A stretch of DNA of 64,000 nt from Serinus canaria (lineage: Eukaryota; Chordata; Aves; Passeriformes; Fringillidae). The first letter of the stretch is position 1. Each line of letters begins with the position of its first letter. The notes below the pieces were generated by a model, which saw nothing but the letters and a program-made list of their open reading frames with translations, did not search any database and had not been told where the DNA came from. Made by a program: the position numbers and the translations under genes. Location: positions 35,129,059-35,193,058 of the forward strand of contig NC_066313.1 in the NCBI RefSeq assembly GCF_022539315.1, read 5' to 3'. Positions 11,638 through 24,650 of the stretch are shown here, piece by piece.

Positions 11638-14600
11638 AGCTGGGAGTAAAACTGGGTTCCCCATGGAGATGAAAGCTGACTTAAGTGTGTCACATGCCCC
11701 TATGTGGACAGCTCTCCCCATTGTCATCCCTCAACAAAACATCTTCCAGGAGGAAGATACAAGTGGCATTCTTTATTTTCTTTAGATGCCACATAAGAAT
11801 GAAGTTGTATAAAGAACTGCAAAGAAAAAATTCTGTGTTTAGAAGAAATTTCTTCAACTGAGGCATCTTTTCAGGAATCAATTCCCTAAAACTAGACGGA
11901 GTGGGTAGAATTACCCAATCTTAGTTCCTTCAGGAAGTTTATTTATCTATTTCTTGAGATGCATGCTGTCAAAAATATATTAGAACATTAAGTTAATTAA
12001 AGTTCTTTTGTATTCCATCTAAATAAACAAAGATACCTAGCCATAAATTCTACAAAACAACCTCTAAAAGGAGCAAATATCATCTGATCATTTTGGGTTA
12101 ACAAGACCACTGGATATCTAAGCATAGGGCCCTTTCCTGTTCCCAAATTTCAATAGTTCTTGCTTCTTTCTGTACTGTGTAAAAGCAGAGAGACAGAGTT
12201 TGATAGAGAAGTGTCAGATCTCCCTCGGATTCCCTGGAGGGACAGGTGCCTGCAGTAGGCACTCTGAAAACAGCTCAGTTCTCCCTTTTTCAACTTCCCT
12301 CGTGCTACATCTGTGAGACTGACAGACCAGCTCATGAGACCTGTGCTGGGACAGCTGGAAAACATTGCCCTGGGCTGCTAATCACAACTCCTCAGGCGAA
12401 GATGGTTTGCTGACCTAGTTTATGTTTGTACTGAAGTAGACCACACACGTTCCTACAAACATCTGTCACATCTCAGCTCTTGGGGCTGGCACCTCCTCCT
12501 GGAGGGTAAGGAGAAATGATTGAGACTTCTGCAGCGTTGACAGTGAATTGAGGTAAAAGCACCTTTATGGACCAGGGCCTGGAGAAGCATCTGGATGAGT
12601 ATTTGAATTACACAAAGTGGTGAAGAAATAGAATTCTTGGGTCAGCAGTGAAGCCCTGTGGCAGAGACGCCTTTTTGCCTTAACATCAGTAGTGCTCAGG
12701 GCCTGGAGTTTGCAGTTTTGTACTCTTTCCCCTCACATGTCATAACAGTGGCTTTCCAAACTCCCTGTGGCACTTTCCCCTTGTTTCCCCCTTGCTTAAG
12801 TTCAGGTGCTGTTGCCCTCACAACATTGTGCCTGCCAAACCTTGATATTGCTGTTCTCATGGGAAACAGCTGTTGCCAGCAGAAGGAACACCAGGCTTCA
12901 CTTCTCGCTTTGCAGATTTCAGTTTACACAAAAGAGAAACAAGAAAAACAGCACAGTAGATAATAGCCAGTTGTATATTTGATAAGTACTATCCAGGGCT
13001 ACATGTGAAGAGTCTCAGCAGCCAATGGATGTGCAACATCTGTGCCCAATTAGCATGCTCCAGCCAGGGCTAATAGATTCACAGGCAGAAAAAAGGAATA
13101 GGAAGCTTCAGCCATCCCTGATTAAAAGTATTGTGATGCTGAGAGAGCATCATGGAAGTGTCTTCACTCTGTTTCTCATCAATCATCTTTGCTGTTGCTT
13201 TTTGCTGCACTGGAGAGAGCCCCCACCCAAGGACACTCATTCTGAGCATCCATCACTGTTCCTCCTCCCTGGCACTGGAGAGCTTCCTCTTTCCTGTTCC
13301 CTTCCCTCTTCCTTTACACCACAGCCTTTCATGTTCCCTTCTCTCCTTCTTCCTCCTTTTCCCTGAATGTAACTTCCAGCATTGGATTTGATGTGTGGCA
13401 CGAGCCCAGCACCCTGCTCACACACCTTCATGCATGTGGATCTGTGTCACCTTCCTGTGAGCAGCAAAGGTTTGTGCAATTAGTCGTGGGCATGTGAACC
13501 TGATACCAGTGTGTATCAGCTGAGAGCCCATAAGTTACAGAACACCATGATCTAGAAGTAATAGAATGAGAATATGGAAGATTTCACTATGTCACAGACC
13601 ATTCTGATTTCCAGTCTGTAAATCAAAGCTATCCTGTGAGCACCAAATTCACTTAATATGTTAAGATATACAGGTACACTGCAGTACTAGAACATTTATA
13701 AACTGCATTTTGAATGGCTTTTATTAAAATACCTCCACTATGTCATTTTTTTAAACCACTCTTTCAGCTATATCTCTTTTGTTAATTTAAAATATTCCCT
13801 AGATGCTTTTAAAAACAACCTGAAATTATTAACCTCTAGCTTTTCAAGCATGCAAAATCTTTTATTATGAGGCCCTTTGCACTTGGTGTTTGATGTAAGC
13901 CTTGATCAAAACCAACCATTTATAAAAATGTATTTTGAAGTTTCTGTAATTCAAATTCCATTGAGCTCAGAAAACTTGCAACAATTTTAAGATAGGAAGT
14001 ATGGGAAGAAGCATCAAGAGGTGATAGTTTCAAGGTAAATATTTTTCTGGGTTTTGTGCAGCTTTGGCTTCATGTAACTCTTTAATGAAGTACCTGTACA
14101 ATCCTGTTCCAGCTGTAGTGTGCACTGCAATGGTAGATTGCTACTTAGGACTTTACTTCAGATTTTTTACTAGTCATTATGTCAAGACATAGCATGACCA
14201 AATTTCTAAATGCAGATCCTTTAGCATCTGTCACATCTTTGTTGTAGCTTCCTTTCCCACCACACCAGTGTTTTCCACAGATCACCATAGGATCAAACTT
14301 GTTATTTGTGAAATCAATGAAGCCAGACTTCATTTCCATTTTTTTTTTCCCAGATGATGACTGAAGACATTAGAAATGGGGATAGGCAGGTTCTGATCCT
14401 GGTACTTTAGAATTTTTTTACTTTTTCTATTGAGCTAAAAAAAATTTAGAGATATAAATATTGATGAACTGAAAGTACATCTTATATTTGAAAATTATAT
14501 TTTTTAATGATTCCTTGCCATCTTTCTCTCTATATTTTCACTAATTGTTTCCACCTCTAACTAGCAGAATCCTAATGCAGAAAAATAATTCCCATTTGAT

Positions 14601-14879
14601 GATTCACAGACATTTTATATACCAGCAATTGAAAAATCATTTATACTTTCATTCTTAACTTATCTGTTGCTAGTTTGTTGCTGAAAAAGTGGGAGACACC
14701 TCAGTGAAGTTCTAGAAAAATATCTTCAATTCTTTTTATTGGGCTCTTACTTCAATAATAAGCTCTTTCTGATCCTTTGAAAGATATATCCTAAAATCAT
14801 ATAAAATACTCAACAGAAAGAAGGCCCTCATTTGCTCTTTTCATTTTGTGCCTCTTTTGGTTTGTTTTTTTTTCCCTAG

Positions 14880-15054
14880 TAAAACCTTGCAACATTTAAC
14901 AGGCCCATTACATTACAACAGTGAACAGCATGACATATTTCCTTTATCTTAAAAAATCCAGAGGTATAGCTGTTGCTGCCCCTGGCAGCAAATTGTCTGA
15001 GGTAATTGATGCTTTGCAGAAAGTCTGGAAGAAATCTTCTTTGTCAGTTCCAAA
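14880..15054 (+). CDS. Weak exon candidate with ATG, product unknown
   Basis: A long pyrimidine run ends in TTTTTTTTTCCCTAG at 14879, a good splice acceptor, and AAA|GTGAGT at 15054/15055 is a good donor. Between them an ATG at 14930 opens a frame reading MTYFLYLKKSRGIAVAAPGS and continuing KLSEVIDALQKVWKKSSLSV up to the donor. Without splicing it ends at a TGA formed across the donor. I do not recognise the protein. With an upstream TAA in the same frame, it would have to be a first coding exon behind a non-coding leader. It could equally be a non-coding exon or chance. Confidence 0.22.
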
Positions 15055-18000
15055 GTGAGTCATGTATTTTGTACAAGAGAACATTTCTTCATTTGCTTCA
15101 CGTTTTATGTTCTAAAAGAGCATTCCTGAGTAGTCATAAATGTATTGTGAATTAGCAAAGATGCAATTTACAACAATAAATCAGAAATCCGCAATGGATC
15201 TTTTAGGTTTGACTTTTGTATCCTCATTATCTGTTTCACAGTGATGTGTTTCTTCCAACCTCAGCAGGGCAGAGTGTTAGGGAAAGGTGATCCGTGTCCC
15301 ATGTCTGTACCTATGCTAAGGGTCATCTACATCCACAAAGGCAGCAGGAGGCCATTTGGGACATGGTTCACATCCCTAGCTGTAGTGAGAAAATGGACCA
15401 TCAGTTCCCTTGTGACACCTTCATGAAGATGCCTAAATTTAGTTATCTCAAACTGAAGCTGCTTTCACCAATTGCTTCTTACGGTGCTATGGGGCATCAA
15501 GCACCTGACAAGGGTGGACAACAAAATAAATTAAATTAGTTTTATTGTTTCATCAGGCTTCTCTCTTTCTCATGTCTTGTTTTATACTGAGATTTTGACT
15601 TTTGTCAACTATGAACCACTAGATTTTTTAAATGAACAGCACTGGCACAAAGTCTTTGGCTAGGTTTCCTAAGTGTGATAATAATACAATTATATTCTCT
15701 ACTTTCCTGTCCTGTTACAAAGTGCAACAAAATAGTGCCCTTTTGTCAACTGAAAATAATCACTAGGAGAGAGGCTTTTGGTGCATGGATCAATCCAAAC
15801 CTTGTGTTGTTCTCATGCTTTCTTATGCTCTGACACGAATTTTTCAGCAAATTATAGAGTAACAAGAATTTGTAGCAGACATCATTAACTGTAAGTAAAT
15901 AATGGAAGATATTTCTAAAAAACATTTCCAATCAAATTTTATGGAGGAGTAGAGTGAAGCAAATACTTAAGGTTTGTTTCTGCATTTATGTTCAGTATTT
16001 GTCCATCTACTGATGAACACTTAATTGACAAAAGTTATATTGAGTGCAGAGCCTCAAACAGCCAGGAAAGTAAAACAGCACAAAGTAATTTTGTTCACCA
16101 AAAATGGAAGAAATTAGTGCCTTCGAGTGCCCCCCTTCAAATCCCTCAGCTCTCAGTGTCCACAAGTGCAGATATGGCTCCCTGTAAAAACTTGAGCAAC
16201 AGCCCAGAAAATTGATTTGTTTGCACCACAAATCTCTCAGATGAATGAAAGGGATGGAAATTGCTGAAACAAAACAAAAAGACTGACTCAGAAAATATGG
16301 TAATGGAGTTAATAAAGTTCAGAGTCAAAGTGCAATTCTTTAAATGTCTGGCAAAAGAGAACAGTGTATTAAATGCAGCATGCAAATGAAAATCTTTTGG
16401 TTTCCTATGACCCATCCCACTGGCACAATACAATAGTGATTTCTTAGACCACATTCTAGTCGTGATATTTATAACCAGAAAATGCAGTTCTGAACTAAGA
16501 ATTGAGACTTGGTGATTCCAAAATCTGCAAGAATCTCAAAGAAAGATGATTTTAAGTATCTCAAGACACAGAGTTTTGCTCTGAATATATTAGACTTAGC
16601 CTATACCATGTTTTCCAACTTCAGCAAATTTCAAGTAAAGCATACAAAGCATTGTAAAGGAATTGAAATGCTGGAAAATTGAAAATATTGATATTTAAGC
16701 ACATGCTATAATCCTTCATGACAAAAATTTCTTGAAATTCTTATTCTTTCTGTAGCTGTTTGTTAGAATTTCTCTTCACCTTCCTTTGTTATAGTTTTGT
16801 ATTATCTTCTTGTTCTGTTGCTCTAAGAACCTTCAGCCTTACAAATTAATATAGGCAGCTATAGAATTGAAATAGAAAATACTTTTACTTTCCCATGGGT
16901 AAGCAACAGCTCAAGAATGTTAGAAGTCCGTTTCCCAAATATCAAATGATTCTTACTGCCCTTTTATGAGTGATTTCCAAATTTCTTTTTATATTGTCCA
17001 TGAAATTTGAGAATCAAGTCCACATATGACTTTCCAGGAACAGTTTAAATCGCTTTATCTATCCACTGCATACAGTAGAGGACTAAAGAAAAGTTAATTT
17101 TTCTTTCCTTTTCACAAATACTATGACTTCCACTATCTAGAAAGATGCATTAATCCCTCCTTACCACAAGTGACAATCTTTGCTTACTTATTTAAATTAT
17201 TTAGCTAGTGGGACACAAGACCCAACTCAGTTCTAGCTCAGTTTGTAAATAAAAAACCTGCAAATAACTTCCAAACATAGACTTCTGCATGGAATTATTA
17301 CAATTTGTGACTTTGGTCACCTCGGTAACCTTGTATCCTTTTCCCTTCTTTAGTTTATGAGTTGTGCACCAGAAAGAGAATCCTAAAATTATGCGTCTGT
17401 AGCAAATTTTCAAATGTTAGGTTCCCCCCCTCACAACTCCTCAGGGAAACAAGAAAAAGTCCTGTAAAACCAAATTATTGTCCCATTTCATTATGGCCAG
17501 TTTAGTCTTATTATTTAATTTTTTTAAAGTTGTGTTATAGAAGAAACAAAGAGATTACTATGTCTAAAACTAGCAGCCTGCTGATCCAACTTTTTTGTGC
17601 CCCAAAATAATGGCTGAGATTAGATTTTTCAGTTTCAATGATAAACTCTCAAAAACATGCATCTTTAGAGACCTCAGATTCTGATTCATCCTAATCTCTA
17701 GGAAGAATGGAATTTTTGGACATTGGTGGACTTTACTCCAGCATTGAATCAATTGTAAATGCCATGTTGTGTGTTGTACATTCCACTGCTATATCAGCCC
17801 TTAGACACAGCAAGAGGACTTCATTTCCCTCAGAGGTGTCACAATGAAAACAAAATTTATGCTCAACTTGCATGTTTTACAACACACAAACACAGCCTGA
17901 ACTGCCTCAGAGCATTTCTCTCAGAAATGAGAATGAGTTGGTTCATCCCTTTTCTTTGGATTTGTTTATCAGTAAATATGATAGGGTCTTTACTCAAATC

Positions 18001-18149
18001 TGAACTTTTCATCACTAGAACTCACATATAGCTATGAAGAGGAACTCAGATTATCAGCAAGTAGAATGCATCCCTAACCCACTGAACTCTCTGAAATAAA
18101 AAATTTGGCCCAAACCTTTCATTCTGTTTCATCTTTATACAGCTTGGCA
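15055..18149. other. Unique non-coding DNA
   Basis: No gene, RNA or recognisable transposon. Open frames are short (up to about 102 codons, minus strand 16146-16454) and unlike known proteins. The sequence is AT-rich throughout. Confidence 0.5.
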
Positions 18150-18231
18150 GGACACCTTCTCCCTGTAAAAAAGGGAGAAGAGATGTCCTTGATAGATGTC
18201 TAGAGATGTCCTCTCTAGACATCTATCAAGG
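18150..18231. repeat. Double hairpin with a 20-bp perfect stem
   Basis: Two foldable units lie side by side. First, CTTCTCCC (18156-18163) pairs with GGGAGAAG (18173-18180), and the outer GGACA (18150-18154) can pair with TGTCC (18184-18188). Second, CCTTGATAGATGTCTAGAGA at 18187-18206 has its exact 20-base reverse complement at 18212-18231, with a 5-base loop. The octamer AGATGTCC is also directly repeated at 18181-18188 and 18204-18211. A 20-bp perfect stem is short for a microRNA precursor. The direct plus inverted copy pattern suggests local template switching during replication. Confidence 0.85.
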
Positions 18232-20144
18232 TCTTTTCTTGGGTCTGTAAAACATGAAAATATTAATCTGACCATTTTTTAATTCAAAGGTAGTTATAAG
18301 AAAACCTGTTAAGTGAAATAGGGTTTGTCTTGCAGTCCTTTATTTTTATGTTGTACCTTTCTGAACATGCTGCACCCACTAAGCCAAGTGAATCATATAA
18401 TTACAATTAGTGCTCCCAACAGCCCTGTCAGAAATGAAGGTTTATGTAGACACTCTGTGATAACCATTTATTATTTTTCTCTAGCTCACTTAGCTGTGAA
18501 TTTTTATAGGAAGTATTTAAATAAGTGTTCCACTTGACAGAACTGACTATTTGAAATAAAACCCAAAACACGGAGGAAGCTCAGAGGGATTTATTAGAAC
18601 AAAAATTTTAACCATTGTACAGCAAACACATCAGTTTTTATATTCTTGTACAACATTTTGTCTTTAATCAAGATCAGGTGTTACAAAATGTAACGTAGAC
18701 AGAACTAGGTAGGTAATCTGAGACAATTATACAATAATATGTACCTAATAACCATACTAATAAAATAAAAAAAAAATAGCAATTGATGTTTCCCTCCATC
18801 TGTCAAGCTGGGTTTTGTATCTTCCCCTTTTCCTTTTCCTTTAGGTTTAAGGCCTCCAAGGGAGAGATTTTCCCCCTGCATCTATAAAATAATAGCACAG
18901 TCAAGCACAACTTCAGTTCCCTTTGCAATGTTTGTGTGTTGGCTAGAAATATTTGTATTGTTTTTCTTTTTTTTGTCATTATATTCTTTTTATAAAGTTA
19001 AGATTTTTATGCAGTTTTCTTTTAGTAGCCTGTAAATGTTACAGCAACTGTTTTAACGCTGGTCTTTGTTTTTTACATTTTACTTGTATTAAAGAAAAAT
19101 ATTTTCTAAATTTTTGTTTCCATCATGACTTTTAAGGGCAGAAAAAAAATATTTATCTCATTAAACCAAATAAACTAAAATGAAGTTTTAAATTAAGATA
19201 TTGGAATTCCTCTAGTATAACACATCAAAATAAGTAACTGGAAAAAATATACTCCTTCTCATCATTAATAGCTTTCTAAGAGAAACATCTTTTTCCTTCA
19301 ACCCATGCCATCTTTAACAGAGATATCAGGGAGTTTTCTTTTTCTTTTGTTTTAAAAATTCAGATTTTTTTTCTTTTCACTAGAAGTGGATTAAAAAAAA
19401 AACTAATTTCATGTGACAAAATATTTCAGAAAGTCTTTAGGTGCTAATCAAAACATTCCTGTTTTGATTTTGTTCTCCTAAGACATTTTGAAGTTAAGAA
19501 TCAAAACATTTCTTTAAAAACACCAAAATGGGACTTTTCAGCACTTCAGAAGTCTGTCATTGCTGGGTTTGATTCTCAGAGTAATTTCCCAACCCACGGA
19601 CTCAAGCACTGCTGAACTGGTGCACAGTGGTGCCCACAGGAGGGAGCAGTGTGTGCAAGGATCCTTTCCATCATATTTCACCCATAGCTTCATTCACATC
19701 CAGCAGGATCTTTTCTAAGAAGAGATTTCATTTTAAAATCATGTGCAGTTCAGTATGAGGCAGATGTTTAAGCATGTGCTTACCCTGCTCTGACCTCAGG
19801 AATACATGGATACAGGCTTTGCTGAGTAGGGATACACTTTAATTCCTCCCTAGCATGTCGCAGGGCTGAGGCCTCAAGTTTTTTATTAGGGATGCACAGA
19901 TATGAAAAGGAAGAGCATCAACCATCATCAAAGGCTTGGATTTCTCATTCCATTGCTAACACATGAAAAAACAAGCGTTAGGAAGATCTGTATCAGGTTA
20001 ACTACTTCAATGGTGAGATGATACTGATGTAGCACTATCTGTCTTCATCAGTTACAGAAGGCCTGAATTGATTTATAATACACTGCATGGATTCCTTTAC
20101 AAACCATCAGATCTCTGACAGGGATTTAAAAGTGGGTCATTTCC

Positions 20145-20205
20145 AAAAGGAAAAGAAAAAAAAAAAGAGAGAGAGAGAAATAAAAGATTAAAAAGAAAAA
20201 GAGAA
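20145..20205. repeat. Purine tract with (GA)n core
   Basis: An all-A/G stretch with an uninterrupted (GA)n run around 20166-20177, followed by A-rich sequence with occasional T. Purine-only tracts of this sort can form triplex structures. It is probably a decayed microsatellite. Confidence 0.65.
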
Positions 20206-20307
20206 TTATGTTTAACAAGTATTGTATGTTTAACAACAGGTGATTTCCAGGCAAATCCTTATTATCAGCTCAGCCATAGAGGTTTCTTTGGATTTGTTTT
20301 GTTGTGG

Positions 20308-20370
20308 TTTTTTTTTTTTTTTTTTGTTTGCTTTTGGGGTTTTTTTTTGGGGTTTTGGGTTTTTTTTTTC
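20308..20370. repeat. (T)18 followed by T/G tract with G runs
   Basis: Eighteen T bases (20308-20325) are followed by GTTTG and then three G runs, GGGG, GGGG and GGG, separated by T runs, ending in a T run near 20370. The spacing resembles T4G4-type repeats, but only three good G runs are present, so a stable three-layer quadruplex is not supported on this strand. It is best seen as an expanded homopolymer with interruptions. Confidence 0.65.
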
Positions 20371-23300
20371 CTCTTTGTGAAAGGCTTTGCTTATCCAAAG
20401 GGGAGGTAAGATTTCTTTCAAAAAAGAACAAGGAACATGAATCCATCAAGTAAGACATCATGACAGTGTTACTTCATGCTGGTCATATTCCAAAGCTTAA
20501 ACTGATAGGATAGTGGGTTAGATGGACCTTTAAACAAACTTGATATGGCCACTCTTATTGGATAAGTCATAGAGGAGGGATCTGACATGTTTCATTAGAA
20601 GCCTGTTCTTTAACCTTATTTTCCTGTTTAAGCCATTTTGAATGTTGGAGCTAGGGTTTTTTTTTTTTGTTTTTCTGGGTTTGCTGTTTGTTTTTTTTTC
20701 ATTTTTTAAAAGAGAGGCTGTCACTGTTTGGTGAAGGCTCTCCCAAGGTGTCCTCGCACCTCATCCCGCACCACAAGCCAGCCCCACCCAGCTTGCAAGA
20801 TGGAAAGTCAGTGCTGAAAGGCCTCTGTACAGATTGCTACTCATGTAACCCCTAACCTAAGCCTACAGAGACCAGAGAGAGACCACAGAGATAAATGAAA
20901 ACTCCACCAGATACTAATAGAGAGGAGGGGTTCATATCTGTATGCATTGTCTAGACCTGAGTTCACTCTCCTCCTTTTTTAATTTCACTTCCTTTCCATT
21001 CAATTTTTTCAGGTGCACACTATGTCATAAAAATACCCACAGGATCAAAGTACTCACTATGCTGAACCCACCAGTCCCATTCCCAGCTTTTAACCAGACC
21101 TGGCAAGAACCAGGAAATTCAGAGAAGGTTTTAAACAATTTACATTTTACAAAATGGGATAATCTGGTTCACATTTATATCACACTCTAATAATTCTTCG
21201 TTGTTTTAAACACTAACTAACAAGATTTAGCATAATTTTTTGTTCTGCTTATTCTTGTCTTCCAAGAATATCTCCAAACTATTTCTGAAACTTGTGTAAT
21301 TCTTTGTTTCAATAGCTTATTTTGACAGTGACTGCACAGTCTGTACCCTTGAGAAAAATATATCTTGTATTAATTTTGAGTTTGCCTTGGATAGCATCTA
21401 TTTCTTAATCATGTCTCTATTCTTACAAGCTCTTCTGTTTTCAGTGTCTGATTCTTTCCACCTGCAAAGACCATGAAGCTACAAGAACATCTGAAAACCA
21501 AGACAGAGTGGATTAGGCTAGTAGCTGTCTCTAGTAATGGGAAGCACAGAGGAATATGAGAGATTTCTGCAGCATTTACAAGCCAGTAGAAATCTTCTTC
21601 TCATGGCAGCCTCTTTTCTGTTTTGTTTTGGGTTTTGGGTTGGTGTGGTTGCTTATTTAATTTTTTTTCCCTGAGACTTTTCTTCCATGTATTTGGCCCT
21701 TTCTTTTTTAACTCATGCATATTTTATAACATACAATATTCTGAGTTTCACAAGTTATGTGAAGTGCCACTCTAGTTTTGATTTTCCAGACATGCCACCT
21801 GCTAGTTCCATTTAAATCTCCTTAGTTTTTCTACTGGAAAAGACAGTAAATAATGATTCCCTTTTGGCCTGTTTCTTGACTCTCATCATTTTATAGACTC
21901 CTGGTGTACCTCCCTCAGTGCCAATTAAAGACTTGTGCTGACCTATAAGGAAGAAGCCATCATGCCTGGCCAGCTGAGCATAACCTCCTGGACCATTTGA
22001 GCTCCCACCCAGGATGGCACAGGGCCACCTGAAAATCAGGAGAAAACCAGATATATAAATATGTGCCTTCTTTGTGCCAGGTGGCTGTGCCAAGGCTCAG
22101 GATATATTTACTTCTCTAGAGTACTGTGCCCTGCATTCAAGGCTAAATTAAGTATCTTCCACTGGAGGTGCAACCCAAAAGCAATTTCTCTGAGAAAAGG
22201 ACAAGCCCTACAATCAACATTCATGTCATTATTTCTGATTATATTTTTCCTAGAGAAAGAGAAAAAAAAAAAATCTATTTCTCTGGGCATTTTTTAAACC
22301 CCCAAATGCCTCCAATAAATGGAGATGCCTAGGGAAGATCAACAAATGTCATTGCCATTCTATAAATATGCAGAGAACATCAAAACCAATATGAAAGAAA
22401 AAAACAAGTTGTTTTTTTTCATACCCTGGACAGTATAATCCAATTAACAGCTCTGCTGGACAAAGAACTGAAGTGTGCTCCTGACTGACAGACTAGTCAG
22501 CTTTGGCTACCCTGGGTCTCATTTTACTGTCTGTGGTGTGACATGCCCCCTTCAAAAGACCGTCATTTTCTTCACATTTCTTATACTTTACTTCAATAAT
22601 TTTTAAAGTTTGCAGATGTGATGGATCCCTACATGTGGATTGGCAAACCTGATGTGCTGACTGACATTTAATTCTAATAATCAACCTTTTTACTCTTCTT
22701 AATAGTAAAAATTGGATACTGAGACAAGTATAGCCACAGGATAGAAAATGCAAAGAGAATAAAAATCCCTGCTTTGGGTAGGGCTGAGAAAATGTTCTTT
22801 GTTTTTTTCAATTAAAAGAGAAATTCAATGTAAATTTTGTTTTGTAAAAAAAAAAAAAATTACATGTAGGATTTAATGTCAATCATTTTATTCTCTCTTT
22901 ATCTTTAAAAAGGCATTTCAGTCTTTTTAAGCCAAAAATATTGGTTTGATACCAAAGAACTCACAGATTTTCTCAAAAGTGTGTTGAAAGTAGCATTCTC
23001 ATATTTCCATGATAAAATACATCACTTAATATTAGATACTTTAAAAATGTCAAAATTAAATGATTCGGCATTTTCATTTCCCTCCCTCTTTATTTCTAAG
23101 TTGGAATTATTATGATTACATTCATTTCCACCTACTCTCTCCAAAACCTTCTTACTGCTAAATTTTCTGTTCCTCAAATGCTTCCTGATTGCATGCGGTA
23201 GAATGGGCTGTTCCAGCCCAGCCATCAGTCTCTGCATTGCACTTGGGAGTGGTGGTGCTTGGAAGGATTCCAACTGCAAATCCATCACACCAGCAGGGCA

Positions 23301-24484
23301 GTTTTAGTGCCCTACTGCATGGGACATCAAAATATCAGAAAATATAAGGAACTCTCTGACCACAGTAATTTTTCTCAGCTTCAGTTCCCACTGACACCAA
23401 AAATCTTCTGTTCTATCACTGTTTTAGTGAATGAGCACTTCGTTTCTTCAGCTGAGAAATCCAATTTAAAACTCATCAGGGAATACCGTTATCCTGTAAA
23501 CCACATACAAGGGAGAAAGCAAGCATGAAAAAACTGCTCAGCCAGGGACTAAAGTAAATGGGTTATTCTGCAAGTAATCCATTCACTGATCAATTTTAGT
23601 GGGAGCTGTGGCTAAATCAGGACAGAAGGAGAAGTACACAATGGGTCTGAACCACCACCATCTGCATAGTAATGGTTCTGAAACAACAACCTCATAAGCT
23701 TTTTCCAGCAGCTGGAAAAAACCCATACAAGTAATTTCTCAAGAGATTTGTTCCAGAAATACTGCCTTTAATATGTACCATTCCAGTTACTACTGTCTGA
23801 CCTTGCATATTTTGGGATCTCTGGCATATCCTATAACATAAAATAAATATTTCCCCCTCTAAAGTTGCTGTCTGTTTTAGATTTTGTGCTTTATTTGAAA
23901 AACTTTGCAGTAAGTGATTTTTCTGTCCTATTTTAATTTAACAACCTCTGCTTTCTTGGTGTATACCTTGTAATACAACTCCATCCACTTTCTGTGGGTT
24001 CAGGTAAATTCCTATTTTTGTCTGTCTTTAATAAGGTCATTCAGATCTTTTGCATTCCAAGGAGACCTTATGCCATTAATTTAAAAGGTTATTAAATCTT
24101 TGATTTCTCCTTTTGTTTTTTGTTAATGGCTTTTAAAATTACAGCTATTTCAAGTTCCTTTATTTGTTGCAACAACTCTGCCAGAATTCACTATTCTTTC
24201 CAGTAGCTAAGTGGTTTACTTTTTGCTCAACTTTTTCCCTGACTCTTGATGCCACAGAATCAAAATTCTCAAAGGAAATCTCCATCAGTTTTCCTTTTGG
24301 AGGGTTAAGCACTTTCTTCTTTCCTTCTTCTTTTTTTAATGCAAAGGCATGGTGAACTTCTGTTCTAGCTCTAGTTTCTTAAAGAAAATGATCAGCTTAA
24401 ATTGTCTTTTTCTTTTTTTAATGTTCTCAATATTTTATGATGTCATCTTGAAAGACCTCATGGGTTTGATTGTCCTTCTTACAG

Positions 24485-24650
24485 CAATATTTATAGCAAT
24501 ATTTCTTATGGAGTACAGTCCAGAGCAACCTTCCCTGCTCTTGAGCGGGCTGGGGAACCTCTGCAATGGTCAGAGGCTCAGCCTGGAGAACTCTGCTGTG
24601 GCATCACAGGCAGACAGCAGCTCCCTGGCTAATCCTCACAACCTCTGCAG
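24485..24650 (+). CDS. Exon candidate, product unknown
   Basis: The segment is bounded on the left by TGTCCTTCTTACAG (acceptor, AG at 24483-24484) and on the right by CTCTGCAG|GTAACT (donor GT at 24651). One frame is open throughout and includes MEYSPEQPSLLLSGLGNLCN followed by GQRLSLENSAVASQADSSSL. The 166-bp segment is markedly more GC-rich than the T-rich DNA on both sides. I do not recognise the protein. It could be a coding exon, an exon of a long non-coding RNA, or a fragment of an unrecognised repeat. Confidence 0.25.

Larger units (their letters stand above)
9896..14879. other. Unique non-coding DNA
   Basis: No gene or known transposon recognised. The interval carries the near-palindrome at 10700 and the minus-strand TATA-like site at 11627, listed separately. 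About 12,450-13,440 is moderately GC-richer with several overlapping open frames (up to 113 codons), but none has convincing splice sites or a familiar protein sequence. Confidence 0.45.
18232..24484. other. Unique non-coding DNA with simple repeats
   Basis: No gene or known transposon recognised, apart from the purine tract and T/G tract listed at 20145 and 20308. About 20,720-20,870 is locally GC-richer, without a recognisable product. Short T/G strings like TTTTGGGTTTTGGGTTGG also occur near 21,623. Confidence 0.45.

Noticed and set aside
13025..13391. Overlapping 79- and 113-codon frames in a GC-richer patch
   Set aside because: Pyrimidine-rich sequence produces Ser/Leu/Pro-rich frames in two registers at once, which is a composition effect.
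18187..18231. MicroRNA precursor
   Set aside because: A 20-bp perfect stem with a 5-base loop is shorter than usual precursors and lacks the typical bulges and flanking lower stem.
20308..20370. Interstitial telomere or G-quadruplex
   Set aside because: There is no TTAGGG unit, and only three good G runs on the strand, so neither call is supported.
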